From positions 186,001-250,000 of the forward strand of contig NZ_OESZ01000012.1 of NCBI RefSeq assembly GCF_900239345.1: 64,000 bases of DNA, written 5' to 3'. This DNA comes from Tenacibaculum dicentrarchi. GTDB lineage: Bacteria; Bacteroidota; Bacteroidia; Flavobacteriales; Flavobacteriaceae. Each line of letters starts with the position of its first letter. Positions within the stretch are counted from its first letter, which is position 1. The notes under the pieces were generated by a model. It searched no databases and had not been told where the DNA came from. It was given only the letters and a program-made list of their open reading frames with translations. The position numbers and the translations under genes were made by a program. Shown one piece after another: positions 27,492-35,918 of this stretch.

Positions 27492-27935
27492 ATGCAAAAA
27501 TTGAATCTTCCTACCTACAAATTCAGGCTCAAAAGTAACGAAAATAAGACGCTTATTTTTGATAATTTAAGAAAAAAATACTTGGTATTGACTCCTGAAG
27601 AATGGGTTCGGCAACATTTTGTGCAGTTTTTAATTGAAGAAAAAAAATATCCTGTTACTTTAATTGCTCTTGAAAAACAATTGACTATAAACAACCTAAA
27701 AAAACGAACAGATATTGTTATTTTTTCTTCAGATGGAACGCCGAATATTATAGTAGAATGTAAAGCTCCAAAAATTAAAATTGCTCAAGATACTTTTGAC
27801 CAAATTGCACGTTATAACTTAAAATTAAATGCTAATTATCTAATTGTTACCAACGGATTAGAACATTATTTTTGTCAGCTTGATAAAGAAAATGAAACCT
27901 ATATTTTTTTAAAAGATATTCCTGATTATAAATAA
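27492..27935 (+). CDS. Solo HsdR N-terminal-domain protein (PD-(D/E)xK fold)
   Basis: 147 residues corresponding only to the N-terminal nuclease-fold domain of type I restriction R subunits. The PD-(D/E)xK signature is visible as D74 (RTDIVIF), E89 and K91 (VECKAP), so it could cut DNA. No helicase part, HsdM or HsdS is nearby, so it is not a type I restriction system. Its steady place between holA and a glycosyltransferase in related genomes, as I recall, argues for a housekeeping rather than a defence role. The glycosyltransferase begins 24 bases downstream. Confidence 0.85.
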   Translation: MQKLNLPTYKFRLKSNENKTLIFDNLRKKYLVLTPEEWVRQHFVQFLIEEKKYPVTLIALEKQLTINNLKKRTDIVIFSSDGTPNIIVECKAPKIKIAQDTFDQIARYNLKLNANYLIVTNGLEHYFCQLDKENETYIFLKDIPDYK

Positions 27936-27959
27936 TAAATAATTGATAAATTCGCAATT

Positions 27960-28958
27960 ATGAAAACAGCAGTCGTTATATTAAATTGGAATGGTAAACA
28001 ATTATTAGAACAATTTTTACCAAGTATTGTAAATTTTAGTGTAAATCAGGCTGAAATTTATGTTGCTGATAATGCTTCTTCGGATGATTCTATCGCTTTT
28101 ATCAAACAAAATTTTCCGACCGTTAAAATAGTAGAAAATAGTACTAATGGTGGATATGCGAAAGGATATAATGATGCTTTACAACATATTAATGCTGATG
28201 TTTATTGTTTAGTAAATTCTGATATTGAGGCTACTAAAAACTGGCTTACTCCTATTTTAAACACCTTTAAAAAAGAAGAAAACACAGCTATTATTCAGCC
28301 AAAAATTTTAGATTTTAAAGATAAAACAAAATTTGAATACGCAGGTGCTGGCGGTGGATTTGTCGATTTATATGGTTATCCGTATTGCCGTGGACGAATT
28401 TTCAATCATTTAGAAATCGACAACGGACAGTTTAACGATACTACTGAAATTTTTTGGGCTTCTGGAGCTTGTTTTTTTATTCGTTCAGAAGTGTATCATC
28501 AACTAAATGGTTTTGATGAAGATTATTTTGCACATCAAGAAGAGATAGATTTATGTTGGCGAGCAAAAAACGAAAACTTTACTATTAAATATGTAGGAAG
28601 TTCAACTGTTTATCATGTTGGAGGTGCAACTTTACAAGAAACAAATCCGCATAAAACCTATTTAAATTTTAGAAATAGCTTATTAAATATCGTTAAAAAT
28701 GTACCTACCAAATTGGTCTTCTTTGTTATTTTTTCTCGCTTAGTCTTAGATGGAATTGCAGGACTTAAATTCTTAGCTGAACTTAAACCCAAACATACTA
28801 TTGCTATTTTAAAAGCTCATTTTAGTTTTTACGCAAACTTTATTAAGTTTTTAGGAAAAAGAAAAAAACTTAATAAAGAAGATAATTATAATAAACATAA
28901 TTCTATCGTTTGGCAATATTATGCTTTAGGTAGAAAGAAATTTAGTGAATTAAGATAG
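27960..28958 (+). CDS. Family 2 glycosyltransferase
   Basis: 332 residues. A GT-A fold is recognised from AVVILNWNGK at the start, YVADNASSDDS (about 34-44), the DxD-like NSDIEA that binds the nucleotide-sugar metal, and HQEEIDLCWRA with the probable catalytic acidic pair. It resembles WcaA/rhamnosyltransferase-like enzymes that add sugars to surface polysaccharides. The C-terminal ~90 residues contain a hydrophobic stretch (LVFFVIFSRLVLDGIAGLKFL) that probably binds the membrane. Donor and acceptor are unknown. The 3' end overlaps the convergent 142-residue gene by 9 bases. Confidence 0.92.
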   Translation: MKTAVVILNWNGKQLLEQFLPSIVNFSVNQAEIYVADNASSDDSIAFIKQNFPTVKIVENSTNGGYAKGYNDALQHINADVYCLVNSDIEATKNWLTPILNTFKKEENTAIIQPKILDFKDKTKFEYAGAGGGFVDLYGYPYCRGRIFNHLEIDNGQFNDTTEIFWASGACFFIRSEVYHQLNGFDEDYFAHQEEIDLCWRAKNENFTIKYVGSSTVYHVGGATLQETNPHKTYLNFRNSLLNIVKNVPTKLVFFVIFSRLVLDGIAGLKFLAELKPKHTIAILKAHFSFYANFIKFLGKRKKLNKEDNYNKHNSIVWQYYALGRKKFSELR

Positions 28959-29378
28959 CTTATATTTTAAATTGATTATTTTTTCTAAATCAAACAATTG
29001 CTTCTCATAAAAATCTTTCATATCAACATCTCGTGTACTTGTTATTTGAAATCCCATATGAAATAGTGAATTCTCTTTTTTTTCAACTATTACTTTTTCT
29101 TTATGATCTTCAAATTGATCAGCTGTTACATCTATGTAAAGAGAATCGTTTTGTAGCCACGCATGTGTTTTTTCATTTCTTTTTGAAAGAACAAGTTTAA
29201 AAACACCAAAACCTCTTTTCTTTAAAAAAGAACTTAATAACATCGAAGAAGCTGAACAGCTACCTAATGGAAAAAATTCAAATTCAAAATTTTCTATAGA
29301 TTTAATCTCCTCTTCTAATAATTTTCTAAACTCTAGTGCTACTTGTTTTATATTTTCACTTTCAATCAAATTCATCAC
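28950..29378 (-). CDS. Small protein with a Cys/His/Asp triad pattern
   Basis: 142 residues, no signal peptide. I do not recognise the family firmly. The pattern G-S-C41-S-A-S-S in a helix-like stretch, THAW with H72, and YIDVTADQF with D83 is the order of a papain-like or transglutaminase-like catalytic triad, and the THAWLQNDSLYIDVTADQF segment is typical of that fold. It might be a cysteine peptidase, amidase or acyltransferase. It starts 13 bases after the stop of the YciO-like gene, so they may be cotranscribed, and it overlaps the convergent glycosyltransferase by 9 bases. Confidence 0.75.
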   Translation of the reverse strand: MMNLIESENIKQVALEFRKLLEEEIKSIENFEFEFFPLGSCSASSMLLSSFLKKRGFGVFKLVLSKRNEKTHAWLQNDSLYIDVTADQFEDHKEKVIVEKKENSLFHMGFQITSTRDVDMKDFYEKQLFDLEKIINLKYKLS

Positions 29379-29391
29379 ATAAGTTTTTCAT

Positions 29392-30012
29392 TTACAAAAT
29401 ATCTAAACTTCCTTTACCTTCTCTTATTACTTCTGGATAATCGGTAGTTAAATCTATTACTGTTGATGCATAGTTATCACCATAACCACCATCAATAACA
29501 ATATCAACAATATTTTGCCATTTTTCAAAAATTAATTCAGGGTCTGTGGTGTATTCTATTACCTCATCTTCATCATGAATAGAAGTAGAAACTATTGGAT
29601 TTCCTAAAGCCTCTACAATAGTTTGTGCTATTATATTATCAGGAATACGAATACCTATTGTTTTACGCTTTTTAAATACTTTTGGTAATGAGTTACTTCC
29701 TGGTAAAATAAAAGTATAAGGACCTGGTAAAGCTCTTTTTAATATTTTAAAAGTTGCAGAATCTATCTGTTTAACGTAATCTGATAAATGACTTAAATTA
29801 TTACAGATAAATGAAAAATTCGATTTTTCTAGCTTCACTCCTTTTATTTTAGCAATTTTTTCTAATGCTTTTGTATTGGTAATATCACAACCTAATCCGT
29901 AAACAGTATCTGTTGGATAAATTATTAACCCGCCATTTTGTAAAACTTTTACAATTTTAGCAATTTCTTTCGGATTCGGATTATCATTATATAGTTTTAT
30001 AAATTGTGCCAT
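29392..30012 (-). CDS. Sua5/YciO/YrdC family protein, YciO-like
   Basis: 206 residues, one YrdC domain. The family site IIYPTDTVYGLGCD (about 31-44) and the late STSIHDEDE, STVIDLT and VIREGKGS are visible. Family members make threonylcarbamoyl-AMP for tRNA t6A synthesis. The start (MAQFIKLYNDNPN) and the spacing PGPYTFILPGS resemble E. coli YciO more than TsaC. It could therefore be the tRNA enzyme or the less understood YciO paralogue. tsaD lies at 19694 in the same window but not next to it. It is the upstream gene of a probable two-gene unit. Confidence 0.85.
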   Translation of the reverse strand: MAQFIKLYNDNPNPKEIAKIVKVLQNGGLIIYPTDTVYGLGCDITNTKALEKIAKIKGVKLEKSNFSFICNNLSHLSDYVKQIDSATFKILKRALPGPYTFILPGSNSLPKVFKKRKTIGIRIPDNIIAQTIVEALGNPIVSTSIHDEDEVIEYTTDPELIFEKWQNIVDIVIDGGYGDNYASTVIDLTTDYPEVIREGKGSLDIL

Positions 30013-30124
30013 ATCTTAAAGATAGTATTTTATCTTCAAAATTAACTATTTTCTTTTAAATAATACGTTATTGATTATCATCAATAAAAAGAAATATTAT
30101 TATTAAATTTAATATAGAAGAAAT

Positions 30125-30162
30125 AAAAAAGGCAATTTATTTAAAAATAAATTGCCTTTTTT
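30125..30162 (-). terminator. Terminator of the PRiA4-ORF3-like gene
   Basis: GGCAATTTATTT and AAATAAATTGCC are complementary around a short A/T loop, with an A-run on one side and a T-run on the other. It begins only a few bases after the minus-strand stop at 30168. Confidence 0.85.
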
Positions 30163-30167
30163 TGATA

Positions 30168-30680
30168 TTAAAAATTATCAAAGTCAAAATCATCAATATT
30201 TTCAAAACTTGTAAATCCATCGTTAAATTCATCATCAAAATCATCTTCTAAATCATTTGGTATTTTTGATGTTTTAAATTCTTTTTCTGGTGCTTCATCA
30301 GGAATTTCTCCAACAGTTAAAATTATTTTAGTATCAGTAACAACTTCATTTGATTGTTCTACAACCTCAACATAAAATGTCCACATTTGTAAAAAATCAT
30401 ATACATAAATCAATTTATCATTTATATTCGGTAAAGTTTCTTTTATAACACAGGTTGCCATTGATGGTGCTTCGCCATCTTCAGACATATCAAATAAAGG
30501 GATTTCTTCTCCTTGATTCCAATCTTCATCTGTTCGGTAAAAAGAAGCCATTTCTTGTCCATTAAAACCAAATGATTTAGCAATATCTGAATGCAAATCT
30601 TCTAGTGATTTTGCCTGATTAACAACCAAGGTTCTTATTACATCTTTTTTTGTATCTAAAATTACACGTACTTTATACAT
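30168..30680 (-). CDS. PRiA4-ORF3-like protein
   Basis: 170 residues from the ATG at 30680. The frame is open to 30752, but those extra codons run through the promoter palindrome at 30701-30718 and into the divergent gene, and MYKVRVILD is the natural start. The core LEDLHSDIAKSFGF, MASFYRT, and LIYVYDFLQMWTFYVEVV matches the plasmid pRiA4b ORF-3 family, where YxYDFGDxW is usual. The tail is strongly acidic and phenylalanine-rich (DLEDDFDDEFNDGF). The family's molecular role is unknown. It is divergent from the thioesterase gene. Confidence 0.82.
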   Translation of the reverse strand: MYKVRVILDTKKDVIRTLVVNQAKSLEDLHSDIAKSFGFNGQEMASFYRTDEDWNQGEEIPLFDMSEDGEAPSMATCVIKETLPNINDKLIYVYDFLQMWTFYVEVVEQSNEVVTDTKIILTVGEIPDEAPEKEFKTSKIPNDLEDDFDDEFNDGFTSFENIDDFDFDNF

Positions 30681-30690
30681 TCTATCATTT

Positions 30691-30718
30691 TTTGTCGCTA
30701 CAAAAATACGTATTTTTG
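30691..30718. promoter_or_regulatory. Divergent promoter with back-to-back -7 boxes
   Basis: CAAAAATACGTATTTTTG at 30701-30718 is a perfect 18-base palindrome that contains the Bacteroidota -7 box TATTTTTG on both strands. For the plus strand, a TTTG at 30691-30694 lies 16 bases before the box, a little short of the usual spacing. Both genes start 20-21 bases from their box, which fits transcription of each gene and supports the shorter starts at 30680 and 30738. Confidence 0.6.
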
Positions 30719-30737
30719 AATGATAATTTTTAACAAA

Positions 30738-31154
30738 ATGGATAGACAACAATCACTCGAAATACTTAATAGTTATAATAAAAACACCTTAATGGAAACA
30801 CTTCAAATTGAGTTTGTTGACGTTGGTAAAGATTTTATTACCGCCAAAATGCCTGTAAATTCAAAAGTACATCAGCCTCACGGAATTTTACACGGTGGCG
30901 CTACAGCTGCTTTAGCAGAAACGGTTGGTAGCTGTGCTTCGGGATTTTTTTTAAATGATAACAGCAAAATTGTAAAAGGAATTGAGCTTAGTATTAATCA
31001 TGTAAAAAGTAAAAAAGACGGTACTGTTTTCGCTACTGCAAAAGCCGTTCACCAAGGAAGAACAACGCATTTATGGGAGGTTAAAATTGTTGATGAACAA
31101 AAAAAATTAATTTCTTTATGTAAAATAACCAATATTGTTTTAGATAAAAAATAA
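30738..31154 (+). CDS. Hotdog-fold thioesterase, PaaI/MenI-like
   Basis: 138 residues from the ATG at 30738. An ATG at 30720 overlaps the end of the promoter region and is less likely. The motif HQPHGILHGGATAALAETVG is the hotdog active site, with the HGG turn and a nearby acidic residue. GIELSINHVKSKKDGTVFA is the central strand pair. Such enzymes hydrolyse acyl-CoA thioesters. The gene for isochorismate synthase begins 32 bases downstream. This suggests the substrate may be 1,4-dihydroxy-2-naphthoyl-CoA in menaquinone synthesis (MenI role), an inference from context only. Confidence 0.87.
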   Translation: MDRQQSLEILNSYNKNTLMETLQIEFVDVGKDFITAKMPVNSKVHQPHGILHGGATAALAETVGSCASGFFLNDNSKIVKGIELSINHVKSKKDGTVFATAKAVHQGRTTHLWEVKIVDEQKKLISLCKITNIVLDKK

Positions 31155-31186
31155 GCTTATTAGCATAATTATAAAATAAATTTAGT

Positions 31187-32248
31187 TTGAAAATATTTTC
31201 AAAAATAGAAGAATCGCTCAAAAACAAACTACCTTTTGTTGTTTATAGAAAACCAAACTCAACTTTGTTAACTGGTTTTTTTCAAAATAACGACTGCTTA
31301 TACACCTCTACAAGCTATGCTGAAAGTGGATTTATATTTGCTCCTTTCGATGATAAAAACCCTGCTGTTTTAATTCCTAAAAATAACGCATGTTTTTTAA
31401 AAGAAAATTTCTTAGAAGATATTAATTCTGATGATACTTACCTAAAGAGTCAAGAGAAAAACAATACGAAAAACTTCCAAGAAAAAGCACATATCAAGCT
31501 AGTTCAAAAAGGAATTGATGCTATTAATTCAGGACTTTTTAAAAAAGTTATTTTATCGAGAAAAGAACTTATAAAACTTACCGATTTTAATATAGTTACT
31601 ATTTTCAAAAAACTACTTGTAAATTACAACACCGCATTTACCTATGTTTGGTATCATCCGAAGGTAGGAATGTGGCTTGGTGCTACACCTGAAACTTTAG
31701 TGAAAATTAAAAAACAGCATTTTGAAACAATGTCTTTGGCAGGAACTCAAGTTTTTAACAATACAACAAACGTTATTTGGCAACCTAAAGAAATCGAAGA
31801 ACAGCAATTTGTTACCGATTATATAACAGATAAACTTTCTGAAATTTGTAATTCGCTAAAAAAAGGCGGAGTAAAAACAGCGAAAGCAGGAAATTTACTA
31901 CATTTAAAAACACTTATTTCTGGAGAAATAAACACTAAAAATGCTGTTTTAATAAAAAAACTACACCCAACTCCTGCCGTTTGTGGCTTACCTTTAGAGG
32001 CATCTAAAGCATTTATCTTAAAAAACGAAAACTATAATAGAGCATATTATACAGGTTTTTTAGGCGAATTAAACTTAAACGAAACAAGTGAAAACACTTC
32101 GGAACTTTTTGTAAATTTACGATGTATGGAAATTAGAAATAATTCGGCAGTTCTTTTTATTGGTGGCGGAATTACCAAAGAAAGTAACCCTGAAAGTGAA
32201 TGGCTAGAAACGGTTTCAAAATCAGAAACTATGAAAAAAGTATTGTAA
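31187..32248 (+). CDS. menF: Isochorismate synthase
   Basis: 353 residues, TTG start. It converts chorismate to isochorismate, the first step to menaquinone or catechol siderophores. The chorismate-binding domain fills the C-terminal two thirds: KVILSRKEL, WLGATPETLVKI, FETMSLAGTQ, KEIEEQQFVTDYI, KLHPTPAVCGLP, RAYYTGFLGE and the final FIGGGITKESNPESEW. Because no siderophore genes are near and a hotdog thioesterase precedes it, a menaquinone role is more likely than an entC role. A terminator follows. Confidence 0.9.
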   Translation: MKIFSKIEESLKNKLPFVVYRKPNSTLLTGFFQNNDCLYTSTSYAESGFIFAPFDDKNPAVLIPKNNACFLKENFLEDINSDDTYLKSQEKNNTKNFQEKAHIKLVQKGIDAINSGLFKKVILSRKELIKLTDFNIVTIFKKLLVNYNTAFTYVWYHPKVGMWLGATPETLVKIKKQHFETMSLAGTQVFNNTTNVIWQPKEIEEQQFVTDYITDKLSEICNSLKKGGVKTAKAGNLLHLKTLISGEINTKNAVLIKKLHPTPAVCGLPLEASKAFILKNENYNRAYYTGFLGELNLNETSENTSELFVNLRCMEIRNNSAVLFIGGGITKESNPESEWLETVSKSETMKKVL

Positions 32249-32265
32249 ATTACATCTTATTAAGT

Positions 32266-32301
32266 AAAAAGCACCAACTGTTAAAAGTTAGGTGCTTTTA
32301 A
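32266..32301 (+). terminator. Terminator of menF
   Basis: An A-run, AGCACC with ACT, a short loop, AGT and GGTGCT, then T-rich sequence, starting about 18 bases after the stop. One side of the stem carries a small bulge. Confidence 0.75.
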
Positions 32302-32355
32302 TGTAAATTGAATTTAAAATACTATTTTTTTATCAAAAAATTATTAATTTTCTAC

Positions 32356-32730
32356 TTAAATATCATCAAAAGAAACATTGGTAAAACTTTCTGTCGATGC
32401 AGTTATAACCTCATTACTTTCTTCTTCTTCTTTTTTGTAATCTTTTTGATGACGCTCACTAATTACTTCTGAACCTTTTTCATTAACAATAAAATCTGTT
32501 GCCTTGTTTAGCATTTCTTTAAAGTCTAAAAAATCTTCTTTATATAAATAAATTTTATGTTTTTGATAATGAAAAGAGCCATCATCGTGCGTAAATTTTT
32601 TACTTTCAGTGACTGTTAAATAGTAGTCATCTGCTTTTGTAGACCTTACATCAAAAAAGTAGGTTCTTCTTCCTGCTCTTAAAACTTGTGAAAAAATCTC
32701 TTCTTGTTCTACTCTCTCTCGCTCACTCAT
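32356..32730 (-). CDS. PUR-alpha-like DUF3276 nucleic-acid-binding protein
   Basis: 124 residues. The conserved core IFSQVLRAGRRTYFFDVRST is followed by KADDYYLTVTESKK and the strand/helix FLDFKEMLNKATDFI. This matches the bacterial PUR-repeat family (DUF3276) that forms a Whirly-like dimer binding single-stranded DNA or RNA. A charged, probably disordered tail of ~35 residues follows. It is monocistronic. Its cellular role in Bacteroidota is not known. Confidence 0.88.
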   Translation of the reverse strand: MSERERVEQEEIFSQVLRAGRRTYFFDVRSTKADDYYLTVTESKKFTHDDGSFHYQKHKIYLYKEDFLDFKEMLNKATDFIVNEKGSEVISERHQKDYKKEEEESNEVITASTESFTNVSFDDI

Positions 32731-32811
32731 AGTTCGTTTCTTAAATAATAATTATTTACTTAAAATTGCTCAACAAATCTAATAAAATAATTGATTTGGC
32801 AATACGAAACA

Positions 32812-34605
32812 TTACATTTCTTTTTCTAAAAGTTGTTGTTCATATAACTCTTTATAATAACCCGTCACTTTTATTAATTGATTATGAACACCTTGCTGAA
32901 TAACTTTACCTGCATCTAAAACTATTATTTTATCAGCATTTTTAACAGACGAAATACTGTGACTAATTATGATACTTGTTTTATCTTTAGAAATACGGCC
33001 TAAATTTGAGAGAATTTGTTGCTCTGTTTCAGTATCAACTGCCGATAAACAATCATCAAAAATTAATACCTTCGGATTCTTAATAATAGCTCTAGCAATA
33101 GCGGTTCGTTGTTTTTGTCCGCCCGATAAAGTAACGCCTCTTTCACCTAAAACAGTTTGATATCCATTTTTAAAATTGATAATATTATCATGAATTACCG
33201 CATTTTTAGCAGCTTCAATAATTTGTTGTTTCGTAGCATTTTCTTTCCCAAATTTAATATTATTCTCAAGACTATCAGAAAACAAGAATGGATCTTGCGG
33301 TACAAAACCAATTTGATTTCTAACATCATATAAATTACAGTCTTTTATATTTTTTCCATCTATTAAAACTTCACCTTCAGTAGCATCATATAATCGAGAA
33401 ATTAAATTTATAATAGTTGATTTACCACTTCCTGTAGTTCCTAAAATTGCCAAGGTTTCACCCTTTTCAATAATTAAATTAACTTTCTTTAATGCAGTTA
33501 TATTAGTATCATCATAAGTTAAAGAAACATCTTTAAATTCAATTTTACCTTGTATTTTAGTATGTGTATTTGTATTGTTTCTAATTTCTGGAATTTGCTC
33601 TAAAAACTCATTAATTCGTTCTTGCGATGCTGCTGCCTGTTGTACCGTTGAAGTTACCCACCCAACTACTGCAACTGGCCAAGTAAGTATATTTACATAC
33701 ATAACAAACGAAGCAATAGCACCTAATTGAATTTCGCCAGCAATATATTGTTGCCCTCCAATATATAAAACGATAATATTACTAACTCCTATTAATAAAA
33801 TCATCAATGGAAAAAATAACGCTTGTACTTTATGTAATTCAATATTTTTCTCTTTGCTTTTATCGGCAATTTCATCAAAAGAAGCAATTACAGCTGGTTC
33901 TATTGCATACGATTTAACTACGTTAATTCCTGAAAAAAACTCTTGATTAAATGTTGTTAATTTTGATAAATATTCTTGAACAATTGTACTACGTTTATTA
34001 ATTTGTTTACTTAATATAAAAATAGATACCGACAAAATAGGAAACGGAATCATAGTGTATAAAGTTAATTTTGGCGAAATTGCACACATTTGACTAAAAC
34101 CAATAATTAATGATATTATCATATTTAAAGTGTACATAATTGCTGGACCAAAATACATACGAACCTTAGAAACATCTTCGCTAATACGATTCATTAAATC
34201 ACCCGTTCTGTTTTTTTTATAAAAATTAGTAGATAATCGTTGGTATTGCTGATAAATTTCATTTTTTAAATCAAACTCAATCATTCTAGAAGTTACAATA
34301 ATGGTTTGTCGCATAAAAAAAGTAAAAAAACCACCTAATAAAGTAACTCCAATTATTAGCATTATATTTTTTAATAATACTGTTTTTACTTCGGATAAAT
34401 CAGTTGTTTTTCTGAGTTGATAATTTTCTACAATATTTAACGAACTACCTACAAAATCAGGAATTTTAAGAGTTAAAACTTTCGCTAAAACCGTAATTAC
34501 AGTTCCTAATAATAAACGCCATTTATATTTAAAAAAATATTTATTAAGATATTTTAATGATTTCAAGATAAAAAATGTTTTTAAGTTAAAAAAACAACTC
34601 GACAA
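32812..34605 (-). CDS. ABC exporter, fused permease and ATPase
   Basis: 597 residues. About six membrane helices span residues 30-320, and a nucleotide-binding domain spans about 350-590. Visible are Walker A GTTGSGKST, Q-loop region GFVPQDPFLFSD, signature LSGGQKQR, and Walker B VLIFDDCLSAVD followed by the H-loop ISHSISS. The residue after Walker B is Asp (DD) instead of the catalytic Glu, as in the degenerate half of heterodimeric exporters. It may therefore need a partner encoded elsewhere. A TTG at 34566 (MKSLKYLNKYFFKYKW) is a better start than the ATG at 34605. The substrate is unknown. Confidence 0.9.
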   Translation of the reverse strand: MSSCFFNLKTFFILKSLKYLNKYFFKYKWRLLLGTVITVLAKVLTLKIPDFVGSSLNIVENYQLRKTTDLSEVKTVLLKNIMLIIGVTLLGGFFTFFMRQTIIVTSRMIEFDLKNEIYQQYQRLSTNFYKKNRTGDLMNRISEDVSKVRMYFGPAIMYTLNMIISLIIGFSQMCAISPKLTLYTMIPFPILSVSIFILSKQINKRSTIVQEYLSKLTTFNQEFFSGINVVKSYAIEPAVIASFDEIADKSKEKNIELHKVQALFFPLMILLIGVSNIIVLYIGGQQYIAGEIQLGAIASFVMYVNILTWPVAVVGWVTSTVQQAAASQERINEFLEQIPEIRNNTNTHTKIQGKIEFKDVSLTYDDTNITALKKVNLIIEKGETLAILGTTGSGKSTIINLISRLYDATEGEVLIDGKNIKDCNLYDVRNQIGFVPQDPFLFSDSLENNIKFGKENATKQQIIEAAKNAVIHDNIINFKNGYQTVLGERGVTLSGGQKQRTAIARAIIKNPKVLIFDDCLSAVDTETEQQILSNLGRISKDKTSIIISHSISSVKNADKIIVLDAGKVIQQGVHNQLIKVTGYYKELYEQQLLEKEM

Positions 34606-34644
34606 AGTGACACTGTTAAAGATACTGTAATTAAGACTTCTTTT

Positions 34645-34676
34645 TTTGCTTATGTTTTAACGATTTCTTATTTTTG
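34645..34676 (+). promoter_or_regulatory. Promoter of the leucine dehydrogenase gene
   Basis: TTTG at 34645-34648, a 20-base spacer, and TATTTTTG at 34669-34676 match the Bacteroidota primary-sigma consensus TTTG-N19/20-TAnnTTTG. The start codon lies 53 bases further on. Confidence 0.7.
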
Positions 34677-34729
34677 TCTTCAAATTTTTTTAGATTACTA
34701 AATCAATCTCTAAATTAAAACCAAAACAA

Positions 34730-35830
34730 ATGAAATCAGAAATCGTTGATATTAAAGACCTTAAGAATGACCCAGTATTTGGTCAATTATCTTTTGACAA
34801 TCACGAACAAATCGTTTTTTGTAATGACGAAGATACAGGTTTAAAAGCAATAATTGGTATTCATAATACAACATTAGGTCCTGCCTTAGGAGGTACTAGA
34901 ATGTGGCAATATAATAGTGAATGGGAAGCTCTTAATGATGTATTACGTTTATCACGTGGAATGACTTATAAATCAGCAATTACAGGATTAAATCTTGGTG
35001 GTGGTAAAGCTGTTATTATAGGTGATGCTAAAACTCAAAAAAACGATGCTTTAATGCGTAAGTTTGGAGAATATGTAAATTCATTAAGTGGAAAATACCT
35101 TACCGCAGAAGATATTGGTATGGAAACTCGTGATATGGATATTATTCGTGAAGTAACTCCACATGTAACAGGTGTATCTGAAGCAATTGGTGGGTCAGGA
35201 AATCCATCACCTGTAACTGCTTATGGAGTTTATATGGGTATGAAAGCTGCTTCTAAATATCGTTTTGGCTCAGATAACTTAGCTGGTAAAAAAGTATTAG
35301 TTCAAGGAGTTGGGCATGTTGGTGAAACTCTAGTTAAGCATATTACCGATGAAGGTGCACAAGTAATTTTAAACGATATTAACGAAGCTCGTTTAGAGGA
35401 ATTAAGTAAAAAATACGGAGCTAATGTTGTTTTAGGAAATGACATTTACGGCTTAGATATCGATATTTATGCGCCATGTGCATTAGGTGCTACCTTAAAT
35501 GACAAAAGTATTGCTCAATTAAATGCTAAAGTTGTTGCTGGAGCTGCTAATAATCAATTAGCAAATGAGTTAAAGCACGGACAATTATTAAGAGAAAAAG
35601 GAATTGCATATGCTCCTGATTTTTTAATTAATGCTGGTGGAATTATTAACGTATATGCTGAAGTTGCAGGTTACGACAAAGCGGAAAGCCTTAAAAGAAC
35701 TGAAAATATTTACAATACAACATTAGATATTTTTAACTTAGCAGATAAAGAAAACATTACAACACACCAAGCGGCTTTTAATATTGCACAAGCTAGAATT
35801 GATGCTCGTAAAAAAGAACAAAATAGCTAG
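34730..35830 (+). CDS. Leucine dehydrogenase (Glu/Leu/Phe/Val dehydrogenase family)
   Basis: 366 residues. It oxidatively deaminates branched-chain amino acids with NAD+, or runs in reverse as aminating. Visible are GPALGGTRMW, the catalytic Lys in NLGGGKAVIIGD, the second active-site segment TAEDIGMETRDMD, the Rossmann turn VQGVGHVGETL, and the late AGAANNQLA and APDFLINAGGIINVYAE. The length fits the leucine/valine dehydrogenase branch (~365) and is shorter than glutamate dehydrogenase. It has a clear upstream promoter and a terminator downstream, so it is monocistronic. Confidence 0.94.
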   Translation: MKSEIVDIKDLKNDPVFGQLSFDNHEQIVFCNDEDTGLKAIIGIHNTTLGPALGGTRMWQYNSEWEALNDVLRLSRGMTYKSAITGLNLGGGKAVIIGDAKTQKNDALMRKFGEYVNSLSGKYLTAEDIGMETRDMDIIREVTPHVTGVSEAIGGSGNPSPVTAYGVYMGMKAASKYRFGSDNLAGKKVLVQGVGHVGETLVKHITDEGAQVILNDINEARLEELSKKYGANVVLGNDIYGLDIDIYAPCALGATLNDKSIAQLNAKVVAGAANNQLANELKHGQLLREKGIAYAPDFLINAGGIINVYAEVAGYDKAESLKRTENIYNTTLDIFNLADKENITTHQAAFNIAQARIDARKKEQNS

Positions 35831-35858
35831 CTAAAAAATAAAAAAGTTTTACTTTTGC

Positions 35859-35896
35859 AGAGCGTTAGAAATACTTTCTATCGCTCTTTTTTTTTT
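35859..35896 (+). terminator. Terminator of the leucine dehydrogenase gene
   Basis: AGAGCG and AGAAA pair with TTTCT and CGCTCT around a short loop, with a small internal mismatch, followed by a long T-run just before nusB. Confidence 0.8.
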
Positions 35897-35918
35897 AAAG
35901 TTTTAAAAGTTCTTTCAA

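Noticed and set aside
27492..27935. Remnant of a type I restriction system
   Set aside because: No HsdM, HsdS or helicase fragment is nearby, and the domain is complete in itself.
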